Below, one piece after another: positions 1 through 7,063 of a DNA stretch of 36,838 nt. The stretch lies in assembly GCA_029260825.1 (NCBI GenBank), contig JAJDCM010000154.1:1-36838 (forward strand), given 5' to 3'. The translations under genes and the position numbers were made by a program. The DNA comes from Planctomycetota bacterium (GTDB lineage: Bacteria; Planctomycetota; JACOTG01; JAJDCM01). How positions within the stretch are numbered: the first letter of the stretch is position 1; every line of letters starts with the position of its first letter. The notes beneath the pieces are model-generated. The model did no database searches. It saw only the letters and a list, made by a program, of their open reading frames with translations, and was not told where the DNA came from.

Positions 1-346
1 CCCCGAAGGCAACGACGCCCGCATGGACGTAGAAAAAATCATTTGCCCTGAGCATGATGGAGTGCAAGAGCTCGTGATTGAGGGCTCTTACGGCAAGAAT
101 CCTCTCCTGGACTCTTGTACTTTCCCTGCCAGATACGGCGACCGAGTATTCCTCGGTATCATCCATCACCAGTGAAGCGACGACCTCGTCGGTCTCTGGT
201 GGATTCACGGGAAGAGGAAGATTGGAAGTACGCAAGAGTGGAAAAGAGTAAGAGGCCTTGATCATCGAGATCAACACTGGATCCACGTTCTGGATCTCGA
301 TCCGGACCGGGATCCCCAGGAGCTCGAATCGTAGTCGAGCCTGCAT
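1..346 (-). CDS. HprK-related kinase, N-terminal part (cut by window edge)
   Basis: The minus-strand frame opens with ATG at 346-344, two bases after the TGA of the PqqD-family gene, so the two genes are probably translationally coupled. The 115 visible codons stay open to the edge. The segment ends in FFYVHAGVVAFG; in HprK-related kinases a stretch of this kind (aromatic, then HA, then small hydrophobics) lies just before the Walker A loop of the HPr-kinase fold, which would fall outside the window. Pairing with a PqqD-family gene is the arrangement known for 'HprK-related kinase A' cassettes, and HprK homologues also act as lasso-peptide kinases. Seen: frame, motif and gene order. Known: family pairing. 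Inferred: phosphorylation of a peptide or protein substrate, perhaps the small peptide encoded at 750-875. The P-loop cannot be checked here. Confidence 0.72.
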   Translation of the reverse strand, partial: MQARLRFELLGIPVRIEIQNVDPVLISMIKASYSFPLLRTSNLPLPVNPPETDEVVASLVMDDTEEYSVAVSGRESTRVQERILAVRALNHELLHSIMLRANDFFYVHAGVVAFG

Positions 347-348
347 GA

Positions 349-639
349 TCAGCTCACGATGCTCTTGGAATGTAACTCGGAGAGGGTTCTCATCAGGTCG
401 TCTCGCAGCACATCAGGAGCAGCAGCAAATCGCTCCTTGAGCAATTCAAGCAAGCTCCCGACGGTATGCTCCCCATCGCACCGGTCCAGAATAAAACTCG
501 CCGTGCGATTCAGAACCACCACCTGATGGCTCTGCGAGTCGTAGACGACCTTTTCCTCACCGACGACGCGCTCATGGCACGTGGGTCGTCGCTTTGGACA
601 ATCGGCGTCCGCAAAAATTGGGGGATCGGTTGACTTCAT
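349..639 (-). CDS. PqqD-family protein (putative peptide-binding RRE)
   Basis: 96 residues. Residues 24-80 follow the PqqD pattern: a charged start, VVYDSQSHQVVVLNRTASF, then LDRCDGEHTVGSLLELLKERF. PqqD-fold proteins are RiPP recognition elements (RREs) that bind leader peptides and deliver them to a modifying enzyme. The gene lies between a 41-codon ORF (750-875) and an HprK-related kinase (346 downward). The ATG at 639 lacks a clear Shine-Dalgarno motif; the nearest G-rich run upstream is locked in the hairpin at 654-677. Translation may therefore depend on unfolding of that hairpin or on reinitiation (inference). The family assignment is firm. The ligand is unknown. Confidence 0.85.
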   Translation of the reverse strand: MKSTDPPIFADADCPKRRPTCHERVVGEEKVVYDSQSHQVVVLNRTASFILDRCDGEHTVGSLLELLKERFAAAPDVLRDDLMRTLSELHSKSIVS

Positions 640-653
640 GGGGCATAAACCAA

Positions 654-677
654 AGCCCCCGGCGGAAACCGGGGGCT
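654..677 (-). terminator. GC-rich hairpin before the PqqD-family gene; attenuator or leaky terminator
   Basis: Nine-base perfect arms (AGCCCCCGG and CCGGGGGCT) enclose a 6-base loop. On the minus strand the stem is followed by TTGGTTTAT and, 15 bases later, by the ATG of the PqqD-family gene. Its place between a short peptide ORF and the downstream enzymes suggests partial termination or masking of the ribosome binding site, which would make more peptide than enzyme. That role is inference. Confidence 0.6.
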
Positions 678-697
678 CTGTTGAATCTCATGTTTTG

Positions 698-720
698 ATT
701 GAAGCCGGACCGGCTTCAAT
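698..720 (-). repeat. Perfect 11-base palindrome with 1-base centre
   Basis: ATTGAAGCCGG and its exact complement flank the single base at 709. It lies 30 bases beyond the stop of the 41-codon peptide ORF and 20 bases before the hairpin at 654-677. Next to it, 721-738 holds a third weaker stem (CTCCTC/GAGGAG). It may be an RNA hairpin protecting the 3' end of a peptide mRNA, or a protein-binding site. No T-tract follows it. Confidence 0.6.
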
Positions 721-749
721 CTCCTCGGTTAGGAGGAGGAAATCAGGTT

Positions 750-875
750 TCACGTGAGAGCTTCGGCAGCTTCATCGCTCAGCTTCATCGACTGAACTTT
801 GGGCGCCTCATAGGCTTCCTTGTCTTTCGAATTGTCCTTGTTGAGGATCTTCTCCTCAGAACGTTCCTTCGCCAT
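750..875 (-). CDS. 41-residue peptide, candidate RiPP precursor
   Basis: ATG at 875-873, TGA at 752-750. An ideal ribosome binding site, AAGGAGG (893-887), lies 11 bases upstream of the ATG, which makes translation likely despite the size. The product is highly charged in residues 2-23, with no signal peptide or membrane segment, and has YEAPKV at residues 22-27. This matches the YxxPxL leader motif that PqqD-fold RREs read in many lasso-peptide precursors, with V for L. After it come 14 residues, QSMKLSDEAAEALT, with possible acceptor residues S29, S33 and T41. The next genes downstream are a PqqD-family protein and an HprK-related kinase. Seen: ORF, ribosome binding site, motif and context. 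Inferred: that it is a modified-peptide precursor. There is no Cys, so thioether or disulfide types are excluded. No lasso cyclase or protease gene is visible. Confidence 0.68.
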   Translation of the reverse strand: MAKERSEEKILNKDNSKDKEAYEAPKVQSMKLSDEAAEALT

Positions 876-1174
876 TTCGCTCACGCCTCCTTCTCAATAT
901 GACGGGCTTGAAATAGGCCCTCACCTTGGGCCCGAGTATTCCGGATAGTTTACAACACACCGACCCAAAACAACCACGATCCTTCGCCAGACAAACATAA
1001 TCCGATACACAGAAACATCTTACCTCTCCACATGAGCAAGAAGAGACAGAGTGAGAGTTGCACCCCGGATCGACATCCGTCTGATCCGATGATTTGGGTT
1101 TTATGCCAGGCGGCAATTTGATATCCCAGGCTTCAATACGCCGAGCCAATTTCAACCAGGATGAGAACCGAGCC

Positions 1175-1798
1175 ATGGCGCTTCGTGAGGTTCAACTCGC
1201 CTACCACCGCTCTCCTCTTCCGGATCGCATCAACGACTTCCTGAAGGAAAGCGATGAGCGCATCCAGACATTCCTGCGGGATCAATCCGACGGGAACTTC
1301 CCCGGTTTCGTCCCGAGTGACTTTCCCGAAGTCTACCTCCACCTGAAAGCGATTCAGGAGGCCGCATCGGCGCCAGGCCCCCTCTTTTGCGAATGGGGAT
1401 GCGGTTTTGGCGTTGTGGCATCCCTCGCTGCACTCCTCGAATTTGAAGCCTACGGTATCGAAATCGAGGAAGAGCTCGTTCTGCAAGCCCAACAACTCTC
1501 ACAAGACTTCGATCTTCCCGTGGAGTTTGTCACCGGAAATTTCGTACCTCGGGGGGGAGAAGTCCACTGCGACGCCGCCTCCGGTGACTTCACCTGGCTC
1601 GCAGACGGCGGGGATGATGCCCACGACAAAATGGGACTCGAACCACGAGACTTTGATGTCATCTTCGCCTACCCATGGCCCTCCGAATCAGAAGCAATCT
1701 GGGATCTCTTTGATGCCTTCGCCTCCACGGGCGCTCTGCTCATCACCTACCACGGAATCGAAGGCCTCAAGATTCACCGGAAGGTGAACGCAAAGTAG
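1175..1798 (+). CDS. SAM-dependent class I methyltransferase
   Basis: 207 residues from the ATG at 1175. The Rossmann motif I is CEWGCGFGVVASLAALLEF (72-90), followed by the acidic ribose-binding strand YGIEIEEE (93-100). FDVIFAYPWPSE (160-171) is in the place of motif IV, where N6/N5 methyltransferases carry (D/N)PP(Y/F); YPWP is not that motif, so a nucleic-acid target is not implied. The frame stays open upstream to an ATG at 1094, but that start lacks a ribosome binding site; AGGA at 1159-1162 fits the start chosen here, which is uncertain. The 3' end converges with the MazG-like gene (15 bases apart). The substrate is unknown. It diverges from the peptide operon, and any link with it is unproven. 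Confidence 0.75.
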   Translation: MALREVQLAYHRSPLPDRINDFLKESDERIQTFLRDQSDGNFPGFVPSDFPEVYLHLKAIQEAASAPGPLFCEWGCGFGVVASLAALLEFEAYGIEIEEELVLQAQQLSQDFDLPVEFVTGNFVPRGGEVHCDAASGDFTWLADGGDDAHDKMGLEPRDFDVIFAYPWPSESEAIWDLFDAFASTGALLITYHGIEGLKIHRKVNAK

Positions 1799-1813
1799 AG
1801 TAGGCGCTCCTGC

Positions 1814-2107
1814 TTACTTCGTACCGACCGGACCTCCGCCTTCGAAGTATTTCTTACGCAGGGCTTCCTCCATATCCACCTCGTGAATGTTGGCGAGAGT
1901 GCAAAGCCAGGCAAAGACGTCCGCAAATTCTTCGGCCTGATTGACTGCATCTTTCCCGTTCAGAGCGGTAGCTAGCTCACCGACTTCTTCAATGAACCAC
2001 AAAAAGGTCTTGGCAGATCCACGGGCACTATCTGTCTCGAAATAGCGATCCGAGATAAAATTCTGGAAACCGCGCACAGTGAGAGGTGACTCGAGTTTGT
2101 CTGACAC
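1814..2107 (-). CDS. MazG-like nucleotide pyrophosphohydrolase
   Basis: 97 residues from a GTG at 2107-2105 preceded by the purine-rich run GGAAGGGGGC. The frame is open further upstream, but that extension has no recognisable content. All-alpha NTP-PPase signature: E41-V-G-E44 in FIEEVGELATALN and E60-F-A-D63 in AEEFADVFAWL, the ExxE...ExxD metal-binding pattern of MazG/dUTPase-like enzymes. The length matches single-domain MazG-like proteins. The expected reaction is hydrolysis of (d)NTPs to (d)NMP plus pyrophosphate, as house-cleaning in the cytoplasm; substrate preference cannot be read. It is divergent from the exported toroid gene at 2233. Confidence 0.85.
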   Translation of the reverse strand: MSDKLESPLTVRGFQNFISDRYFETDSARGSAKTFLWFIEEVGELATALNGKDAVNQAEEFADVFAWLCTLANIHEVDMEEALRKKYFEGGGPVGTK

Positions 2108-2232
2108 GGAAGTGCCCCCTTCCTTTTCCGGATAACGATGACCACGTTGACACAACCATGCACACCGCATTACTATGTGTCCAGTGCATGTTTCACAAAC
2201 AACGTGAACACTTCTGGCCGGGATCGTCCTCC

Positions 2233-3810
2233 ATGCGACACATGTATTTGACCTTGGCGGTGCTCGGATCTCTCTTCTGTTTTCTTCAACCCAAGATCGT
2301 CGCCGCAACCGAGCAGCCCCCGCAAACGGGTGTCGGAGTGGACGATCTTATCGGCCCAGCCCTTCGAGAGTCAATTTCCACCTCCATGGCCAAAGGAGTG
2401 ACCTGGCTCCAATCCCAGCAAAAAGGAGACGGCTCGTTCGCTGGCGAACACCACACCGCCTACCCTCTTGGAGAAACAGCTCTGGGAAGCCTGGTACTCG
2501 CCGCATGCGGAATGTCACCCCGCCGAAGTTCTCTTTCTCGGGCAATCGATCACCTACGACAGACCCACTCCTCCATCAAGAAGGAAGGAGGCCTTCGATT
2601 TCGAACCTATGGAGTTGCTCTGACAATCCTGGCCCTCGTCGAGAGCCAAGGCACCTCTAGCACCATGGGCAGCCAGAAGATCGAAATCGAACTTCCGGAA
2701 GGAGATCGGGTGTGGCTCGATTCCATGAAACGATGGCTCGTTCGGAATCAAAGCCGCAAAAAGGGAACATGGCGCTACCCAAGACCCGATTCCCAGTACG
2801 ATCTCTCCAATACCCAGTTTGCCCTTCTTGCCTTGAAGGCGGCCCAACGAGCCGGCGTCGAAGTGAAAGCCAGGATCTACTTCGATGCACTGAAAACCCT
2901 TCTTACACTCCAAGAAGAGACCGGACCATCAGTCCCACGCTACGCTCGAGAATCTGGCCCACCTCGGCACCTCGCTTCCGTCAAGATCACCTCGGCCCAT
3001 GACCGCGCTCGTGGTTTCGGTTACCAGGGAAGTATCAGGCCGAGTGGATCCATGACCGCTGCCGGAGTTGTCGGTCTCGCTGTTTGTCAGACTCAACTCC
3101 TTGGCCGCCATCCCCACTTCAATCAAGAGCTTCGCTTCCAGACCCAGCAGGCAGTGCACGATGGCATCGCCTGGCTAGGAAACTACTTTTCGGTTGAAGA
3201 GCTTCCTGATCCCCACGACACTCTGACCGCTGCAGAGAAGAGAAGTCATCACTATTACTATCTCTATAGCCTTGAGCGTGCGTGCGGAGTTTCCAGCACC
3301 GAACTCGCGGGGAAATGGGACTGGTATCGAAGCGGCGCCGCCTATCTCTTACATCGCCAAAGAGCCGACGGCTCATGGCCAGTGGTTTCTCTCGAGTCTC
3401 AAACGGAGCAGTCAAGTTTCCTCTCCACCTGCTATGCACTACTATTCCTCTCTCGTCTCTCCGACCCGGAAAGCCGGAGAGTTACACCCCAGGTAAAGCT
3501 CGACTTGAGCCTGGGCCCCAAGCTCGATGACAACGGCTTTCAATCCATCTTCGCGACTGCCCTTCGTCGCTACCAGCGTGGAGGAGAATTGGCTCTTCCT
3601 GCTCGTGAGTTCGTGAAGATGGGTCCGCGTGTCTACGAGTGTCTCGTGGGCGCCATGTCTTCGGAAGATCCAGATGAAAGGGAAGCGTCGTTCGCCGTCA
3701 TCTCATCCATCCGAGGAAAAACCCTTGGCTATCGGCCTCATGACACGGAAAAGAAGAGAGAAAGCGCCCTCAAGAAATGGAGAGTTGACGCAAAGCGGGC
3801 AGCTCGCTGA
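2233..3810 (+). CDS. Exported prenyltransferase/squalene-cyclase-like toroid protein
   Basis: 525 residues from the ATG at 2233. A signal peptide covers residues 1-25 (hydrophobic LTLAVLGSLFCFL). Repeats of the QxxxGxW type are seen at 58-69 (WLQSQQKGDGSF), 168-182 (NQSRKKGTWRY) and 371-382 (YLLHRQRADGSW), with helices such as LSNTQFALLALKAA between them and HHYYYLYSLERACG at 339-352. This is the alpha/alpha-toroid fold of squalene-hopene cyclases and prenyltransferases. The catalytic DxDD of cyclases is not present, so it is probably not a triterpene cyclase. Exported proteins of this family are frequent in planctomycetes and lack a known function. A Lys/Arg-rich tail (500-525) ends the protein. 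The start could be further upstream, but only this one gives a proper signal peptide. Compare the paralogue at 30261-31373. Confidence 0.78.
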   Translation: MRHMYLTLAVLGSLFCFLQPKIVAATEQPPQTGVGVDDLIGPALRESISTSMAKGVTWLQSQQKGDGSFAGEHHTAYPLGETALGSLVLAACGMSPRRSSLSRAIDHLRQTHSSIKKEGGLRFRTYGVALTILALVESQGTSSTMGSQKIEIELPEGDRVWLDSMKRWLVRNQSRKKGTWRYPRPDSQYDLSNTQFALLALKAAQRAGVEVKARIYFDALKTLLTLQEETGPSVPRYARESGPPRHLASVKITSAHDRARGFGYQGSIRPSGSMTAAGVVGLAVCQTQLLGRHPHFNQELRFQTQQAVHDGIAWLGNYFSVEELPDPHDTLTAAEKRSHHYYYLYSLERACGVSSTELAGKWDWYRSGAAYLLHRQRADGSWPVVSLESQTEQSSFLSTCYALLFLSRLSDPESRRVTPQVKLDLSLGPKLDDNGFQSIFATALRRYQRGGELALPAREFVKMGPRVYECLVGAMSSEDPDEREASFAVISSIRGKTLGYRPHDTEKKRESALKKWRVDAKRAAR

Positions 3811-3835
3811 TCCCCAGGGGCCCGCCCTACTCTTC

Positions 3836-6649
3836 CTATTTGAACGGACGCACTCCAAGCATTCCCATCACTCCCAGGATCGTTCCGTTGTGTTCCACAA
3901 ATTGGCGGACGGCTCCCCGACCTTCCAATGTACCGCCAAGGGACGAGACTCCTCGACCCGCATCAAGCCTGAGGAAATTCCCGCCCTTGATTCCGAGGAA
4001 GACGTTACCACCGGGAAGCCCACTCATAGAATAGAACGAATCCGGAAGAGCGATGCTTCTTGAGGGAGCGAATCGGTTCCGGGGGGTTATGGGGTGAATC
4101 TGCAACGTTCTCGGATCACGCCCCTCGCTGAAGGCAAAAACAGAATTGCCCACCACACGAACATCATGATGAGCCCTTCCAAGGTACCGATCACTGAATG
4201 TTCGAATTCCAGAAGATGATTCATCGAGCTTGAGAACGAAGATTCTGGCCCCCAACCGATCCTCCGTTTTCGCGCCATGATCGATTGTCACCAGTCGGCT
4301 CCCGTCGGGGGAAATATCAATCGGCCGACCGGGAATGTTGATCCGGGGAAGTTGGCGAGGAGCGGAGGGATCGGTCAGATCAACCCGGTTCAAATAGAAT
4401 TTTGCCTTGATCAAGTCATAGCCGTGATCGCCCTTGTTCAGGGGTTCGTAATAGGCGTAGAGCAAGGAAGTCCCCACCACGAACGGATAGAAAGTAACCG
4501 GGACGGAGCCATCGATCACAGAACCAAGAACAGGATGATCCGGGTCGCTCAGGTCCACCACGATAAAGGTGGCTGGAAAATCCGGCTGAGGGTCATACGC
4601 CCTCGATTGGATCCGGTGAAAGACGAGGGTCGATCCTGCCATTTGAACGACCTCTCCGCCATTCTCACTCATCGAGGTCAGGTCGTACCACCTTGAACGG
4701 GGGACAGAGGGAAACGAATTCCCTGGAACCTCAAGCTTGCCACGCTTCGTAGGGTTCGAAGGATCGGAGAGATCGATGACTTCCACAGACTCTTTCCCCG
4801 ACATTGCCGAGCGATAGACGACATACACAAACGAACCAAACGAAAACAGTCGGGGATCACTTTCCTGGTAATAGTCATAGGGAGGAAAATATACATCCGA
4901 CAACGGTAGTCGGGAGACCGGCTTGAAACCATTCGGCTCATCATCGGGAAACACAAGAAGATCCGCTCCCGGCTCATGCAGTCTCTTGGCCACAGTCACC
5001 GCGTGATCAGCTGTGAATGTAAGAGCCCGGACATCTCTCGCCAGTTCATATTCATCCGTGATTAGAGCTCCTGATCCGCCGCCAACCCGGGTTCTGTTCA
5101 TTCGATTGTCAGAAACCGAAAGGAGGTCAGACCCAAAGCGGGTCACTTTCATCAAGTGACTTCCGATCGTGAATCGGTCAGCAAGGCGAACTCGACCGGG
5201 AGTCCGAAGATCGAGAATCGCTGCGCCATCAATTCCTCTTCCTGGAAGGACGACATAGTCGAAGTCTTGATCGGCGCGAAGAATCGTTTCCAGGAAGTAG
5301 TAGTCATAATCTCCCTGGATGGCCAATCGATCGAGGATCTCTGGCCGTCTTGGATTCGAGACATCAATGACGAACGCTCCAAAATTTGGGTACTGGCGAC
5401 CAATCGGCGAGGGATTCTGAACCGGGGTAGTTGCCGGTGGGAAACTCCTGGAATTGCCTACCGCCAGAATACGTGTCCCCCGAATCACCAAATCGTTGAT
5501 CCAGCCACCGAGTCCCGGAACAGATCTGGCGACTGGCTTTTCCGGGTCACGAAGGTCAACCACGACCACATCGGCCTCCATATCCCGGAAGAAGACAGGG
5601 AGAAAATGAAAGATGGCCAGGTTGCCCCGGAAGACAACACCACCAAAAATGTCCCCCTCGCCACCCTCGATCTCGGTCGTTGAAATGTGGGTGATTCGAT
5701 CTCGGGACTCCACCTTGAAGATACTCAGAACTGGTGCTCCACGGAAATCACGGGAACGTACAACTCGAAGTTCATCTCCAACCTGACTCCATAATCCACT
5801 CTCCTGTCTCCCGGCCCTGAATCCTTCTATTTCTATCTCTCCCCCTGGCAGCAACCTTCCCCGATCGGATAGCTCAAAATACTGAACCCTGGAGAATCCT
5901 GCACCCGGCCTTGTCACCCAAAGAGCATGATTCGAGAGATAGGCGCCAAGGACGTCATGAGAAATCTGATCCGTCTTTACAAGACTTCCGGCGAGATCCC
6001 GAAATGTGGAAATAACCGTTCGATTTCCGTCATCGGCCGGCAAAAGAGTCTCGGATGCCGAGATGCTCGAGACAAGAACAAGGTTGTCTTCAATCCATTT
6101 CGCATCTCTTACAATTCCACGCAGGTCATGTTGTCCCACGACCGCTGGCGAACCCGGATTCGAGATGTCAATCACAGTGAGCCGGCTTCCCCTCCTGGGC
6201 TGGGGAACCGCTCCCGATGCGTGGCGAAGACCCAGAACGGAAGTCGATATGACATGGAGTCGATCTCCAACGACGAACATGTCAAATGGCACTCCGTCAA
6301 AAGTGAAATCGACCAGCGGTTCAGAGCCTTCCCCGGCAGCAAGGTCGAAAACAACCAGACCGCGAAACGAACTCAAATGATAGAGATAATCTCCAAGGAC
6401 CTGCGCCATTCTCTGATCACGGACCGATCGGTCCGGATCCTTGCAGAAGTCGGGATAGAATGGCCAAATAGGGACGGCCACAGGCTCGTTGAAGAGCATA
6501 TTGGGGACGATCGAGACGAAGGGCAGCTCATCCTCCACCGCCTTCTTCAGCTGGGACGACCCCGCCCCTCCAAGGAATGCGACGAGGAATCCGGCAAGCA
6601 CTACCTGGTTCACAAAATCAGACACACAACGGGTCCTGGCTTGCAACAT
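3836..6649 (-). CDS. Exported beta-propeller protein with LVIVD-like repeats
   Basis: 937 residues. The ATG at 6649-6647 has the ribosome binding site GGAGGAGG 7 bases upstream, which fixes the start; the frame is open 45 codons further but without a signal. Signal peptide or anchor at about residues 13-30 (VVLAGFLVAFLGGAG). At least six repeats follow the pattern [VI]-x-D-[LIV]-[SRT]-[ND]-P-x-x-P, for example LTVIDISNPGSPAVVGQHDL, VVVVDLRDPEKPVARSVPGL, FVIDVSNPRRPEILDRLAI and VEVIDLSDPSNPTKRGKLEV, typical of LVIVD-type propellers. No catalytic motif is recognised. It probably acts outside the cytoplasm as a scaffold or binding protein. It converges with the toroid gene (25 bases) and diverges from the peptide transporter, with 414 bases between. 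Confidence 0.75.
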   Translation of the reverse strand: MLQARTRCVSDFVNQVVLAGFLVAFLGGAGSSQLKKAVEDELPFVSIVPNMLFNEPVAVPIWPFYPDFCKDPDRSVRDQRMAQVLGDYLYHLSSFRGLVVFDLAAGEGSEPLVDFTFDGVPFDMFVVGDRLHVISTSVLGLRHASGAVPQPRRGSRLTVIDISNPGSPAVVGQHDLRGIVRDAKWIEDNLVLVSSISASETLLPADDGNRTVISTFRDLAGSLVKTDQISHDVLGAYLSNHALWVTRPGAGFSRVQYFELSDRGRLLPGGEIEIEGFRAGRQESGLWSQVGDELRVVRSRDFRGAPVLSIFKVESRDRITHISTTEIEGGEGDIFGGVVFRGNLAIFHFLPVFFRDMEADVVVVDLRDPEKPVARSVPGLGGWINDLVIRGTRILAVGNSRSFPPATTPVQNPSPIGRQYPNFGAFVIDVSNPRRPEILDRLAIQGDYDYYFLETILRADQDFDYVVLPGRGIDGAAILDLRTPGRVRLADRFTIGSHLMKVTRFGSDLLSVSDNRMNRTRVGGGSGALITDEYELARDVRALTFTADHAVTVAKRLHEPGADLLVFPDDEPNGFKPVSRLPLSDVYFPPYDYYQESDPRLFSFGSFVYVVYRSAMSGKESVEVIDLSDPSNPTKRGKLEVPGNSFPSVPRSRWYDLTSMSENGGEVVQMAGSTLVFHRIQSRAYDPQPDFPATFIVVDLSDPDHPVLGSVIDGSVPVTFYPFVVGTSLLYAYYEPLNKGDHGYDLIKAKFYLNRVDLTDPSAPRQLPRINIPGRPIDISPDGSRLVTIDHGAKTEDRLGARIFVLKLDESSSGIRTFSDRYLGRAHHDVRVVGNSVFAFSEGRDPRTLQIHPITPRNRFAPSRSIALPDSFYSMSGLPGGNVFLGIKGGNFLRLDAGRGVSSLGGTLEGRGAVRQFVEHNGTILGVMGMLGVRPFK

Positions 6650-7063
6650 GAGTGATCCTCCTCCAATCCAATTCTTCCCTAAGTCGCCCTGAGGCACAGA
6701 CTCCGTATCGGAGGCTGAGTGTCCCTCTGAATCGGGACACCTTCTCCCTGACAAAGGAATTGCAAACGGAACTCCGGCCCACAAGAATCAAGTAAAAACC
6801 TGATGACCAAAAGACTTAGGCAAGAAGAGATTGAATGGGCGCCACAAGACCCGGATTTCGATTGGTGCTTTACACCGATGTGTCAGGCCTTATGCTAACG
6901 CGCGCGTTTTGGTGTCGGGCGGCTATTGCAAACTAGCTCCTCCGTCGCCTGGGACGTACTCGATAGAGCCCGAACCCGGGGTCGTCACTTGAACGGTCGC
7001 TGGGCTCCACGATCTGGTCCTGATTTTCGACATGGATGCAAACTTAATAAGAAGGTCCAAAGA
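6650..7063. other. 414-base divergent intergenic region
   Basis: The region lies between the beta-propeller gene (minus) and the peptide transporter (plus). It holds both ribosome binding sites and the candidate promoter listed at 6869-6896. A frame on the plus strand is open from 6926 into the transporter but has no ribosome binding site or family features before 7064. Nothing else is recognised. Confidence 0.6.
6869..6896 (+). promoter_or_regulatory. Candidate sigma70 promoter of the peptide transporter
   Basis: TTTACA (6869-6874), 16 bases, TATGCT (6891-6896). The -35 box matches consensus at 5 of 6 positions and the -10 box at 4 of 6. It would give a leader of about 160 bases before the start at 7064. 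Confidence 0.4.

Noticed and set aside
856-1176. A 106-codon minus-strand ORF with nine Cys in a 40-residue stretch, upstream of the short peptide gene.
   Set aside because: Its only ATG lies inside the methyltransferase gene and has no ribosome binding site. It overlaps the good ribosome binding site and first codons of the 41-residue peptide in another frame. The Cys run probably reflects base composition, though it may deserve a conservation check.
1-1798. A complete lasso-peptide cluster.
   Set aside because: Only the precursor-like peptide, a PqqD-family protein and part of an HprK-related kinase are present. No asparagine-synthetase-like cyclase or transglutaminase-like protease is seen, and the methyltransferase is divergent.
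2233-3810. A squalene-hopene cyclase that makes hopanoids.
   Set aside because: The DxDD catalytic motif is missing and a signal peptide sends the protein out of the cytoplasm.
5156-6655. Two plus-strand open frames (175 and 242 codons) opposite the beta-propeller gene.
   Set aside because: No ribosome binding site and no recognisable protein features; the minus-strand gene has clear repeats and a fixed start.
6926-7063. An N-terminal extension of the peptide transporter.
   Set aside because: The family signature FFTELWERF starts near residue 18 when the ATG at 7064 is used, as usual for the family, and that ATG has a ribosome binding site; the extension has neither features nor start signal.
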